Shown here: positions 1-6,867 of the stretch, one piece after another
Layout: every line of letters begins with the position of its first letter
How positions within the stretch are numbered: position 1 is the stretch's first letter
From: Reyranellaceae bacterium
GTDB taxonomy: Bacteria > Pseudomonadota > Alphaproteobacteria > Reyranellales > Reyranellaceae
NCBI GenBank assembly: GCA_022844045.1
Contig: JALHMM010000001.1
Span: 1 to 64,000 of the forward strand
Length of the DNA: 64,000 nt
Direction of reading: 5' to 3'
Made by a program: the position numbers and the translations under genes
The notes under the pieces: model-generated
Told to the model about the DNA's origin: nothing
The model's database searches: none
The model's input: only the letters and a program-made list of their open reading frames with translations

Positions 1-20
1 GCGGCGACCGATCGACAAGA

Positions 21-40
21 CGCGCCACTGGAGTGGCGCG
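21..40. repeat. Single GC-rich hairpin, family D unit
   Basis: A 9-bp perfect stem with a 2-base loop, CGCGCCACT-GG-AGTGGCGCG. It matches the arms of the palindrome at 20457-20521 apart from paired changes in the stem. It lies downstream of the FAH-family gene on the minus strand and might help terminate it, though no T-run follows. Confidence 0.6.
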
Positions 41-84
41 CCCCGACCGGGCAGCCACTAAACCAACTACGATCGCCCCGCATG

Positions 85-1278
85 TCACAGCAAGCCGCGG
101 GCGGCGAGGTTGCGCATCAGGTCGCGCGCGCCGAAGGTCCAGGGCGGGATGGCCTTGCAGAGGTTCACGCGGTTGACCAGCGCGCCGAGCTTGGGCGAGC
201 GGATCAGCACGATGTCGCCGATCTCGTGGGTGAAGCCCTTGCCGCCCGAGCCGCGCTGCTGCGTCGGCGCGAACAGGGTGCCGGTGTAGAGCACGACGCC
301 GTCGGGATACTGGTGATTGGCGCCGATGGTCTGGGCCACCAGCTCGGTGGGATCGCGGCTGATCTGGGTGAGGTCGCTGCGGCCGGTGAGGCGGAACTGG
401 TCGGTGCCGGTGATCTCCAGCGACACCTCCGCCTTGCGCACGTCGTCGAGCGAGTAGGTCGCGTCGAACAGACGGATGAACGGGCCGATGGCCGAGGAGC
501 CGTTATTGTCCTTGGCCTTGCCCAGCAACAGCGCGCTGCGGCCCTCGATGTCTCGGAGGTTCACGTCGTTGCCCAAGGTGGCGCCGACGATGCGGCCATC
601 GGGCGTCACGACCAGCACGACCTCGGGCTCCGGGTTGGTCCACTCGGCATCGTCGCGCAGCCCGACCTCGGCGCCGTAGCCGACCGAGGCCATGGGCGGC
701 GCCTTGGTGAAGATCTCGGCGTGCGGGCCGATGCCGACCTCGAGGTATTGCGACCACATGCCCTTGGCGATCAGCGCCTGCTTCAGCTTCTCGGCGTCGG
801 CCGAGCCCGGCTTCACCCGCGCGATGTCGCCGCCGATCGCCGTGCCGAGATCGGCGCGCACGGTAGCGGCGCGCGCGGGATCGCCCTTGGCCTGCTCCTC
901 GATCAGCCGCTCCAGCAGGCTGACGGCGAAGGTCACGCCGGCGGCTTTCACCGCCTGCAGGTCAACCGGCGCCAGCAGGGTGGGGAACTCGGGCGAGGGC
1001 TGGTCGGCCACGGTGTTGGCGACGATCTCCTCAAGCGAGCCGATGCGGTCTCCTGTTGCGTAAGCCACGACCTCGGCCGGGTTCGCCTGCGCCAGCAGGT
1101 CGGCGATGGTCGGCACGGCGCGGGAGATGTCGAACACGCCGCGCGCGCGGATCGCCACCACACTGGGGCCCGCCGGCCAGGCGCCATGCGCCGGTCGCCA
1201 GACGCGGCCCACCAGCGTGCCCGCGGTGCCGTCGTCGGGCAGGATCGGATGGCCGGCGAGGCTGAGATTCTGGGTCAC
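85..1278 (-). CDS. Fumarylacetoacetate hydrolase (FAH) family protein
   Basis: A 397-residue protein of the FAH superfamily, which performs metal-dependent hydrolysis, decarboxylation or dehydration of 2-keto acids. The C-terminal half carries the recognisable family core: NPEPEVVLV with the metal-binding Glu, then GATLGNDVNLRDIEGRSA and GKAKDNNGSSAIGPF, ending in GFTHEIGDIVLIRSP. It is longer than the roughly 280-residue single-domain members, so it belongs to the branch with an N-terminal extension. It is transcribed divergently from a DHDPS-family aldolase gene about 300 bases away. That pairing suggests a sugar-acid (2-keto-3-deoxy acid) pathway, but the substrate is inference. The start has no strong alternative. 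Confidence 0.85.
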   Translation of the reverse strand: MTQNLSLAGHPILPDDGTAGTLVGRVWRPAHGAWPAGPSVVAIRARGVFDISRAVPTIADLLAQANPAEVVAYATGDRIGSLEEIVANTVADQPSPEFPTLLAPVDLQAVKAAGVTFAVSLLERLIEEQAKGDPARAATVRADLGTAIGGDIARVKPGSADAEKLKQALIAKGMWSQYLEVGIGPHAEIFTKAPPMASVGYGAEVGLRDDAEWTNPEPEVVLVVTPDGRIVGATLGNDVNLRDIEGRSALLLGKAKDNNGSSAIGPFIRLFDATYSLDDVRKAEVSLEITGTDQFRLTGRSDLTQISRDPTELVAQTIGANHQYPDGVVLYTGTLFAPTQQRGSGGKGFTHEIGDIVLIRSPKLGALVNRVNLCKAIPPWTFGARDLMRNLAARGLL

Positions 1279-1320
1279 TGCTGGCTTCTCCCTCGAGCTG
1301 TCGCATATGGATTTCGCATC

Positions 1321-1449
1321 TTACCTTCCCCCGGAGGGGGAAGGTGGCGCGTAGCGACGGATGGAGGATGTCGAAGACGGACTCCTCTGTTCGTCTTCGA
1401 CATCCTCCATCCGCCCTTCGGGCGCCTTCCCCCTCCGGCGGAAGGTAAG
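1321..1449. repeat. Intergenic palindrome, family A
   Basis: A long inverted repeat of about 55-base arms. Each end begins with CCTTCCCCCGGAGGGGGAAGG or a near copy. Each arm then has a small hairpin, GGCGC-GTA-GCGAC on the left and GCCC-GAA-GGGC on the right (read inward). The centre is a palindrome around GATGTCGAAGACGG. It sits between the divergent FAH and aldolase genes, in the 297-base gap 1279-1575. Confidence 0.9.
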
Positions 1450-1575
1450 GCCAACGGCCCCGAGAATGACGGGAATGACAGTTGATCGTGTCGTCTGGCC
1501 GGCCTGCCCGCAAGCACTCTGGACGGCGTGCGCAGGTCATGGCAATGCAGCCCCGAACTTGCTCAGGAGCTTCCC

Positions 1576-2517
1576 ATGGCCCAGGCCCGCATCAAGGGCG
1601 TGCTGTCGCCCGTCGTCACGCCGTTCAAAGCCGATCTCAGCCCCGACACGCGGCGCTTCATCGCCCATTGCAAGTGGCTGGTCAGCCAGAATTGCGGCCT
1701 GGCGGTGTTCGGCACCAACAGCGAGGCCAACTCGATGGCCGCCGAGGAGCGTATGGCGCTGCTCGACGCGCTGGTCGCCGCCGGCGTCGATCCCCAGCGC
1801 ATGATGCCCGGCACCGGCGCCTGCTCGATCACCGAGACGGTGAAGGTCACGGCGCATGCCACCAAGCATGGCGTGGCGGGCGTGCTGATGCTGCCGCCCT
1901 TCTACTACAAGGGCGTGAGTGACGAGGGCCTGTTCCGGCATTTCTCGGAGGTCGTGCAGCGCGTCGGCGACGCGCGGCTGCGCATCTACCTCTATCACAT
2001 CCCGCCGGTGGCTCAGGTACCGATCACCCACGCCCTGGTCGAGCGCCTGCTGAAGGCCTATCCGCAGCAGATCGCCGGCATGAAGGACAGCTCCGACGAC
2101 TGGCCGCACACCAAGAGCATGATCGACGCCTTCGCCAAGATGGGCTTCGACGTGTTCTCGGGCAACGAGAAGCCGCTGGTCGAGAACGTCAAGTCGGGCG
2201 GCGCCGGCTGCATCAGCGCCACCGCCAACATCAACCCGGGCGCGATCGCCGAGACCTACACCAAGGTCGGCACGCCCGAGGGCGACGCGCTGCAGAAGAA
2301 GATCAACGACGTGCGCGGCGTGATGCAGGGCTACGTCATGATCCCGGCGATGAAGCACCTGATCGCGCATTACGGCCAGGATCCGGGTTGGACGGTGGTG
2401 CGTCCGCCGCTGGTCGAGGTCACCGCCGAGCAGGGCCGCCAGTCGATCGAGAAGCTCGAGGCGCTGGGCTTCACCATGCCCGGCCTGCGCCAGGCCATGC
2501 AGCAGGCGGCGGAGTAG
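1576..2517 (+). CDS. Dihydrodipicolinate synthase/N-acetylneuraminate lyase family aldolase
   Basis: A 313-residue TIM-barrel class I aldolase. The Schiff-base lysine is K170 in GMKDSS, and the catalytic tyrosine is Y140 in LYHIPP. The usual GTTGE phosphate/substrate loop is replaced by GTNSEA, so the enzyme is probably not true DapA and more likely acts on a keto sugar acid or related 2-keto acid. The ATG at 1576 is chosen because it follows an AGGAGC ribosome site and gives the standard N-terminus ahead of the GVLSPVVTPF motif. An in-frame upstream ATG at 1528 adds only an unconserved stretch. Divergence from the FAH-family gene supports a shared catabolic role. This is an inference. Confidence 0.88.
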   Translation: MAQARIKGVLSPVVTPFKADLSPDTRRFIAHCKWLVSQNCGLAVFGTNSEANSMAAEERMALLDALVAAGVDPQRMMPGTGACSITETVKVTAHATKHGVAGVLMLPPFYYKGVSDEGLFRHFSEVVQRVGDARLRIYLYHIPPVAQVPITHALVERLLKAYPQQIAGMKDSSDDWPHTKSMIDAFAKMGFDVFSGNEKPLVENVKSGGAGCISATANINPGAIAETYTKVGTPEGDALQKKINDVRGVMQGYVMIPAMKHLIAHYGQDPGWTVVRPPLVEVTAEQGRQSIEKLEALGFTMPGLRQAMQQAAE

Positions 2518-2529
2518 GGCACGGCTGCC

Positions 2530-3063
2530 TTGGACCGCGTCGTCGACTACTGGGCGGCGTGGTACGCCGCGACGATGATGTTCGTCGGCGTGTTCCTCGT
2601 CGGACTGTTGCTGTCGGTCGTGTCGGGGGCCGCCGGTGTCTACGTCACACCCTATGTGCTGGGCGCCGCCTGCCTCATTGGCGCCGGCCTGGGCTATGTG
2701 GTCTTCCGTAAGGTGGCCGAGGGGCTGGTGTTCGACCCCTCCGACAACACCATCGAGATCCCCGCGTCGCGGCCCTACGACTCGATTCTCGATCTTCTAT
2801 CGTTCGCGAAGTACCGGCAGCTCATGCGGCGCGAGCGCATCGCCCTGGCCTCGATCCATAGCCTGGGCGAGCGCGATGTCGCGTTGCGCGATTCGCGGCG
2901 CAAGATCGCGGGGCACGCCTTCTACCTCGACGTCGAGGGATCGTTCGGCACGCACGCCATCCATTTCCGCAGCGAGGAGAAGCGCACCGAAGCGCGCGCC
3001 TTCATCGAGCGGCTACGGCGCTCGAGAATCCCTGGGACCGCCGGCGTCCCAACGGCCTCTTGA
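2530..3063 (+). CDS. Hypothetical membrane protein with two N-terminal TM helices
   Basis: I do not recognise a family. About 177 residues if the TTG at 2530 is used; an ATG pair at 2575 is an alternative start. Residues from about 16 to 60 form two hydrophobic segments separated by a short Gly/Tyr/Thr turn. The remainder is a soluble, charged domain with an FDPSDNTIEIP start, resembling a bacterial PH-like or DUF-type cytoplasmic domain, but the resemblance is weak. The gene begins 12 bases after the aldolase stop, so it may be cotranscribed. It ends directly before the family E palindrome. Coding is supported by frame continuity and codon bias only. Confidence 0.6.
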   Translation: MDRVVDYWAAWYAATMMFVGVFLVGLLLSVVSGAAGVYVTPYVLGAACLIGAGLGYVVFRKVAEGLVFDPSDNTIEIPASRPYDSILDLLSFAKYRQLMRRERIALASIHSLGERDVALRDSRRKIAGHAFYLDVEGSFGTHAIHFRSEEKRTEARAFIERLRRSRIPGTAGVPTAS

Positions 3064-3071
3064 AGAAGACG

Positions 3072-3186
3072 AACCACAGAGGCACAGAGACACAGAGGAA
3101 AACGAAGAGAGGCAAAACGCGCGCGAAGCGCGCAGCGTTAGTCTTCTCTTCTTTGTCTTCCTCTGTGTCTCTGTGCCTCTGTGGTT
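3072..3186. repeat. Intergenic palindrome, family E
   Basis: A 115-base inverted repeat that begins AACCACAGAGGCACAGAGAC and ends with its complement. It is much less GC-rich than the neighbouring DNA. The central tip is a GCGCGC-GAA-GCGCGC hairpin. It lies between the convergent membrane-protein and patatin genes, where it could also work as a bidirectional terminator. Confidence 0.9.
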
Positions 3187-3210
3187 AGCCTCATGATGCC
3201 GGCGGTGCCA

Positions 3211-4236
3211 TCAGAGAAAAGCGGCGCGGATATCGACGCTCGATTTGTTGCCGAGATCGTCGAAGGTCGCGGCCAGCCAGCGGTCGGCGGCCTTGCGGCC
3301 GACGTCGTGGAGGTGACGCAGGAACGCCGGCTCGACGTTGAACTTGCTGACCGCGCCCAGTGGCAGCATGGCGGCTTCGTCGGCGACGATGTGCACCAGC
3401 ATGCGCTTGAGGCGGTCGACGGAGGGGCCGCTGGCGCCGTCGTCCTCGATCAGCTTCTGGGCGAAGGCGATGGCGCGCATCTCGCCGATCAGCGCGCCGT
3501 TGAAGGTGATCTCGTTCAGCCGGTTGTCGATCTCGGCCACGGATTTCGGCACGCCCAAGCGGATCAGCGGGACGATCTGCACCAGCACCACGTCGCGGCT
3601 CTCGCACTGGTAGATGAACGGCCAGATCGCCGGATTGCCCATATAGCCGCCATCCCAGTAGGGCTGGCCCTCGATCATGACGGCCTCGAACAGGCTGGGC
3701 AGGCAGGCCGAGGCGAGCAGGGCGTCGTGACTGATCTCGGTGTTGCGGAAGACGCGCGCCTCGCCGGTCTCGACGTTGGTCGCGCTGATGAAGAGCTTGA
3801 CCTGATCGCAAGCCTGGACCGACTCCACACGCAGCCGGTTGCGCAGCACGGTGGCGAGCGCGTTCAGCCGCAGCGGGTTGCGCAGCGCCGGCGACGCCAG
3901 GCGCTGCGCCATTTCCACGACGGCCGCGCCGGGCGATTGATCGAGGTTCCAGTTGCCGGCCAGGCGATCCAGCGGCGTGGTGCGCACCAGCGAAAAGGGC
4001 GCGTAGGTGCCGATCTCCTCCCAGAACCCGGCCAGCGCTTGACGCGCGCCCTCGCGGCCGCCTTCGTGCAGGCCCTGCGCCAGCACCGCCGCGTTCATCG
4101 CCCCGGCGCTGGTGCCACTGACGCCCTCGAACTCCAGCCGTTCGTCCTCGAGCAGACGGTCGAGCACGCCCCAGGTGAAAGCACCATGCGAGCCGCCGCC
4201 CTGCAGAGCGAGGTTGATGCGCTTGGTCTCAGCCAT
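3211..4236 (-). CDS. Patatin-like phospholipase
   Basis: A 341-residue patatin-fold acyl hydrolase. The oxyanion loop GGGSHGAF is at residues 13-20, the nucleophile is S43 in GTSAG, and the dyad partner is D195 in DGGYMGNP. All three family hallmarks are therefore intact. There is no signal peptide, so it is probably cytoplasmic or membrane-peripheral, acting on phospholipids or stored acyl esters. The start at 4236 lies inside the end of the osmC-like gene (an 8-base overlap), which points to translational coupling. A longer reading upstream would only repeat osmC in another frame. The substrate is unknown. Confidence 0.9.
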   Translation of the reverse strand: MAETKRINLALQGGGSHGAFTWGVLDRLLEDERLEFEGVSGTSAGAMNAAVLAQGLHEGGREGARQALAGFWEEIGTYAPFSLVRTTPLDRLAGNWNLDQSPGAAVVEMAQRLASPALRNPLRLNALATVLRNRLRVESVQACDQVKLFISATNVETGEARVFRNTEISHDALLASACLPSLFEAVMIEGQPYWDGGYMGNPAIWPFIYQCESRDVVLVQIVPLIRLGVPKSVAEIDNRLNEITFNGALIGEMRAIAFAQKLIEDDGASGPSVDRLKRMLVHIVADEAAMLPLGAVSKFNVEPAFLRHLHDVGRKAADRWLAATFDDLGNKSSVDIRAAFL

Positions 4237-4615
4237 AGGTCGTCGCGATCGGCATGCTGCGCTTGAGGGTTTTCGTGACCGGTGTCTTCTCGATGATCTC
4301 CGCCACCCGCGCGGCCTGCTCAGCCGATAGCGGTGCGCCGAACTTGATGTGCCGCTCGATGCGTTCCGTGCCGTCGGCGTCGCGGCCGAAATGGCCCTTG
4401 ACCTCGATGCGGCCCAGGTCCCAGCCCTTGCGGCCGGCATACATGCGCGCGGTCAGCGATGTGCACGCGATCAGGGCGCCGAGCAGCAGCTCATAGGGAT
4501 TCGGGCCGGTGTCCGTGCCGCCATTGTCGCGCGGCTCATCGGCACCGAACTCGTGCGTTCGCGCGTGCAGGTGCTGTACGAGCCCGCTATCGCTGTCGAG
4601 AGTCACTGTGGCCAT
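4229..4615 (-). CDS. OsmC family protein
   Basis: A 128-residue OsmC/Ohr-fold protein with the signature PNPYELLLGALIACTS and the following helix. OsmC and Ohr reduce organic hydroperoxides with two cysteines. Here only the first is visible (in GALIACTS). The place of the second, normally in a CPV-type motif, reads TPVTKTL. The classical two-cysteine peroxidase mechanism therefore looks absent, and the protein may bind rather than reduce, or belong to a YhfA-like branch. The ATG at 4615 is chosen for the GGAG upstream; an in-frame ATG at 4630 adds five residues. It overlaps the patatin gene. Confidence 0.88.
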   Translation of the reverse strand: MATVTLDSDSGLVQHLHARTHEFGADEPRDNGGTDTGPNPYELLLGALIACTSLTARMYAGRKGWDLGRIEVKGHFGRDADGTERIERHIKFGAPLSAEQAARVAEIIEKTPVTKTLKRSMPIATTYG

Positions 4616-4683
4616 GGCACTCTCCGTCACCGCGCTGGTGACATACCATGGCCGGTGCCCACTCGCCTGCGCTATGCTCGCGC

Positions 4684-5256
4684 ATGCTCATCAAACGCTC
4701 GAATTTGCAGCGTCTCGTCGACGGCTCGGCGACCCTGGCCTTCCGGCGCTGGCGCAAACCCACGGTGCGCGCCGGTGGCCGACTGACGACGGAACTCGGC
4801 GTATTGGCGATCGAGGCGATCGAGCAGGTCGGTGACGACGCGCTGACGGAAGAGGCGGCCCGCCAGGCGGGCTTCGACTCGCTGGCCGAGCTCCTGGACC
4901 TGCTGCGCCCCGAGGGCGATCTTTATCGCATCCGGCTGCGCTACCTCGGACCCGACCCCCGTATCAGCCTGCGCGACAGCGACCAGCTCGACGACGTCGA
5001 CCTGCAGGGTGTCGTCGAGCGGCTCGAGGCCATGGATCGGCATAAAGCCTGGGTGCGGCCGACCCTCGAGCTGATCGAGCGCCATCCCGGCCGCAGCGCG
5101 CCCGATCTCGCCGCCGAGCTCGGGCGGGAGGCCAAGCAGTTCAAGGCCAATGTGCGCCGGCTCAAGGCGCTGGGGCTGACCGAGAGCCTGGCGGTCGGCT
5201 ACCGCCTCTCGCCACGCGGCGGGGTGGTGCTGGCGGCCCTGAAGCAACGGCCCTGA
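4684..5256 (+). CDS. ASCH (PUA-like) domain protein with C-terminal helical/winged-helix region
   Basis: A 190-residue protein. Residues 1 to about 105 match the ASCH layout: LIKRSNLQRLVDG, the FRRWRKPTVRAGG strand, and GVLAIEAIEQV. ASCH domains are PUA-like folds proposed to bind RNA or modified nucleotides. The C-terminal part, about 115-190, contains ELIERHPGRSAPDLAAELG and looks like a winged-helix DNA- or RNA-binding domain. The combination hints at a regulator, but no partner gene is evident. The ATG at 4684 is preferred over one at 4648 because it starts the conserved MLIKR segment. It is divergent from osmC. Confidence 0.7.
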   Translation: MLIKRSNLQRLVDGSATLAFRRWRKPTVRAGGRLTTELGVLAIEAIEQVGDDALTEEAARQAGFDSLAELLDLLRPEGDLYRIRLRYLGPDPRISLRDSDQLDDVDLQGVVERLEAMDRHKAWVRPTLELIERHPGRSAPDLAAELGREAKQFKANVRRLKALGLTESLAVGYRLSPRGGVVLAALKQRP

Positions 5257-5263
5257 AACGACA

Positions 5264-5287
5264 ACGGCCGCCCCGGGGGCGGCCGCT
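5264..5287 (-). terminator. Probable terminator of rpmG
   Basis: The minus strand downstream of rpmG has a GC-rich hairpin, CGGCCGCCCC-C-GGGGCGGCCG, followed by TTGTCGTTT. The stem is strong and the T-tract is interrupted. It may serve the convergent ASCH gene too. Confidence 0.6.
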
Positions 5288-5310
5288 GGATGGAAACGGG
5301 CGGGGCCCGC

Positions 5311-5478
5311 TTACTTCATCTTCGATTCCTTGAACGCGACGTGCTTGCGGGCGACCGGATCGTACTTCTTGAGTTCCATCTTCTCGGTCTTGGTCTTGGC
5401 GTTCTTCTTCGTGACGTAGAAGAAGCCGGTGTCGGCGGTCGACACCATCTTCACGATCGAAATGTTGGACTTGGCCAT
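5311..5478 (-). CDS. rpmG: 50S ribosomal protein L33
   Basis: A 55-residue L33 of the large ribosomal subunit. It has the typical sequence core [23 protein letters not shown] and the KHVAFKESK end. The zinc-binding cysteines of the longer L33 paralogue are absent, so this is the C-minus form. The start at 5478 gives the standard MAKSN N-terminus with AGAGGAT ahead of it. It stands alone between the ASCH gene and the divergent Rieske gene. Confidence 0.95.
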   Translation of the reverse strand: MAKSNISIVKMVSTADTGFFYVTKKNAKTKTEKMELKKYDPVARKHVAFKESKMK

Positions 5479-5659
5479 GGCGGATCCTCTGGGGGGCCGG
5501 CGGCGGCCCAAAGCTTTGAAGTGGCGCGAAAATAGCGACCAAAGCCGCGATGTCAAGGTGGCTCAATTGCCTTCAGGCATCGGCGCTGCGAATTCGGGGC
5601 AGGCGGATTGACAGCGGTCGATCACCGGGGACAAATCCGCGTCCGACATCGGGAAAAAC

Positions 5660-6859
5660 ATGAGCGAACCTGAGGCCTTACGTGACGCGCTGCCGATGAA
5701 CGAGGCGCTCGGCCGCCTGTTCCGGCGCATGCTCGAGGAGATCGACCGGCCCGAGAGCGTCGAGTGGGACGCGATCGAAAGCACGCTCGATCCGGCGGTC
5801 TACGTCGATCCCGGGGTCCACGCCAAGGAGATCGACCGGATCTTCCGCCGCCTGCCGCTCTGCCTCGGCCATGCCGACCAGCTGCGCGAACCGGGCAGCA
5901 TGATCGCGCGCGACATCATCGGCCTGCCGTTGCTCCTGGTGCGCGACCGCCAGGGTGGGATCAATGTCCTGCTCAACGTCTGTCGCCACCGTGGTGCGCG
6001 CCTGCTGGCGGGCGAGGACGAGGTCTGCCGGCGGGCAAGCCTGTCCTGCCCGTATCACGCCTGGACCTACGATCTCGATGGCGCGTTGCGCGGCGTGCCG
6101 GGTCCGGAGGCGTTTCCGACGCTCGACAAGGCGTCCCGCGGCTTGCGCCGCCTGCCCTCGACGGTGCGCCACGGGTTGATCTGGGCGATCCTCGATCCCG
6201 GCACGGCGATCGCCTGCGGCGACGCCGACGTGGCGCGATTCCTGGACGGGATCGACGACGATCTGGCGGCGCTGGATCTGGGCTCGCATCGCTTCTTCCG
6301 CCAGCATGCGCGCAAGCGCGCGACCAACTGGAAGCTGGTGATGGATGCGTTCCAGGAAGTCTATCACATCAAGCGTCTGCACGCGCAGAGCATCTCGCCG
6401 TTCTTCATCGACACCAAGTCGACCGGCGAGGGTGTCGGCCCACATACGCGTATCCTGGTTGGCCGCGACCGGCTCGGCGAGGCGCGGCATCTGCCGCGAG
6501 AGGCGTGGGATCTGCGCCGGCACGCGACCTTGACGCACGCCATCTTTCCCAACAGCCTCATCATCTATCATCCGGATTTCACCAGTCACCTCGGCATGTT
6601 TCCTGTCTCGCCGGGCGAGATCACCTTCGTGCACACGATGTTCACGCCGCACGCGCCGCGCAGCGACAAGGAGCGCGACCACTGGGACCGCTCCTTCGCC
6701 ATGATCGATGAACGCGTCTTCGGCGCCGAGGACCTGTTCATCGCCGAGCAGATCCAACTCGGCCTGCGCTCTGGCGCCAACGACAGCCTGCTGCTCGGCC
6801 GGCTCGAACATCACCTGCGTCGCTTTCACGGCCATGTCGCGGCGATGCTGGCGGCCTGA
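5660..6859 (+). CDS. Rieske-type aromatic ring-hydroxylating oxygenase, alpha subunit
   Basis: A 399-residue oxygenase component. The Rieske 2Fe-2S ligands are C108-x-H110 and C130-x2-H133, in NVCRHRGARL and SCPYHAW. The mononuclear-iron site is set up by H236 and H241 in the segment EVYHIKRLH, as in other alpha subunits. Such enzymes use electrons from a separate reductase to hydroxylate or demethylate aromatic or quaternary-amine substrates. No ferredoxin or reductase gene is adjacent, so it must borrow one. The ATG at 5660 is the first reasonable start. It converges on the RND gene with an 8-base gap. Substrate unknown. Confidence 0.9.
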   Translation: MSEPEALRDALPMNEALGRLFRRMLEEIDRPESVEWDAIESTLDPAVYVDPGVHAKEIDRIFRRLPLCLGHADQLREPGSMIARDIIGLPLLLVRDRQGGINVLLNVCRHRGARLLAGEDEVCRRASLSCPYHAWTYDLDGALRGVPGPEAFPTLDKASRGLRRLPSTVRHGLIWAILDPGTAIACGDADVARFLDGIDDDLAALDLGSHRFFRQHARKRATNWKLVMDAFQEVYHIKRLHAQSISPFFIDTKSTGEGVGPHTRILVGRDRLGEARHLPREAWDLRRHATLTHAIFPNSLIIYHPDFTSHLGMFPVSPGEITFVHTMFTPHAPRSDKERDHWDRSFAMIDERVFGAEDLFIAEQIQLGLRSGANDSLLLGRLEHHLRRFHGHVAAMLAA

Positions 6860-6867
6860 AGCGCGGC

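Noticed and set aside
82-1485. Long open frame on the plus strand opposite the FAH-family gene
   Set aside because: Antisense shadow. The translation is Gly/Arg/Asp/His-rich without a domain, as is usual opposite high-GC genes.
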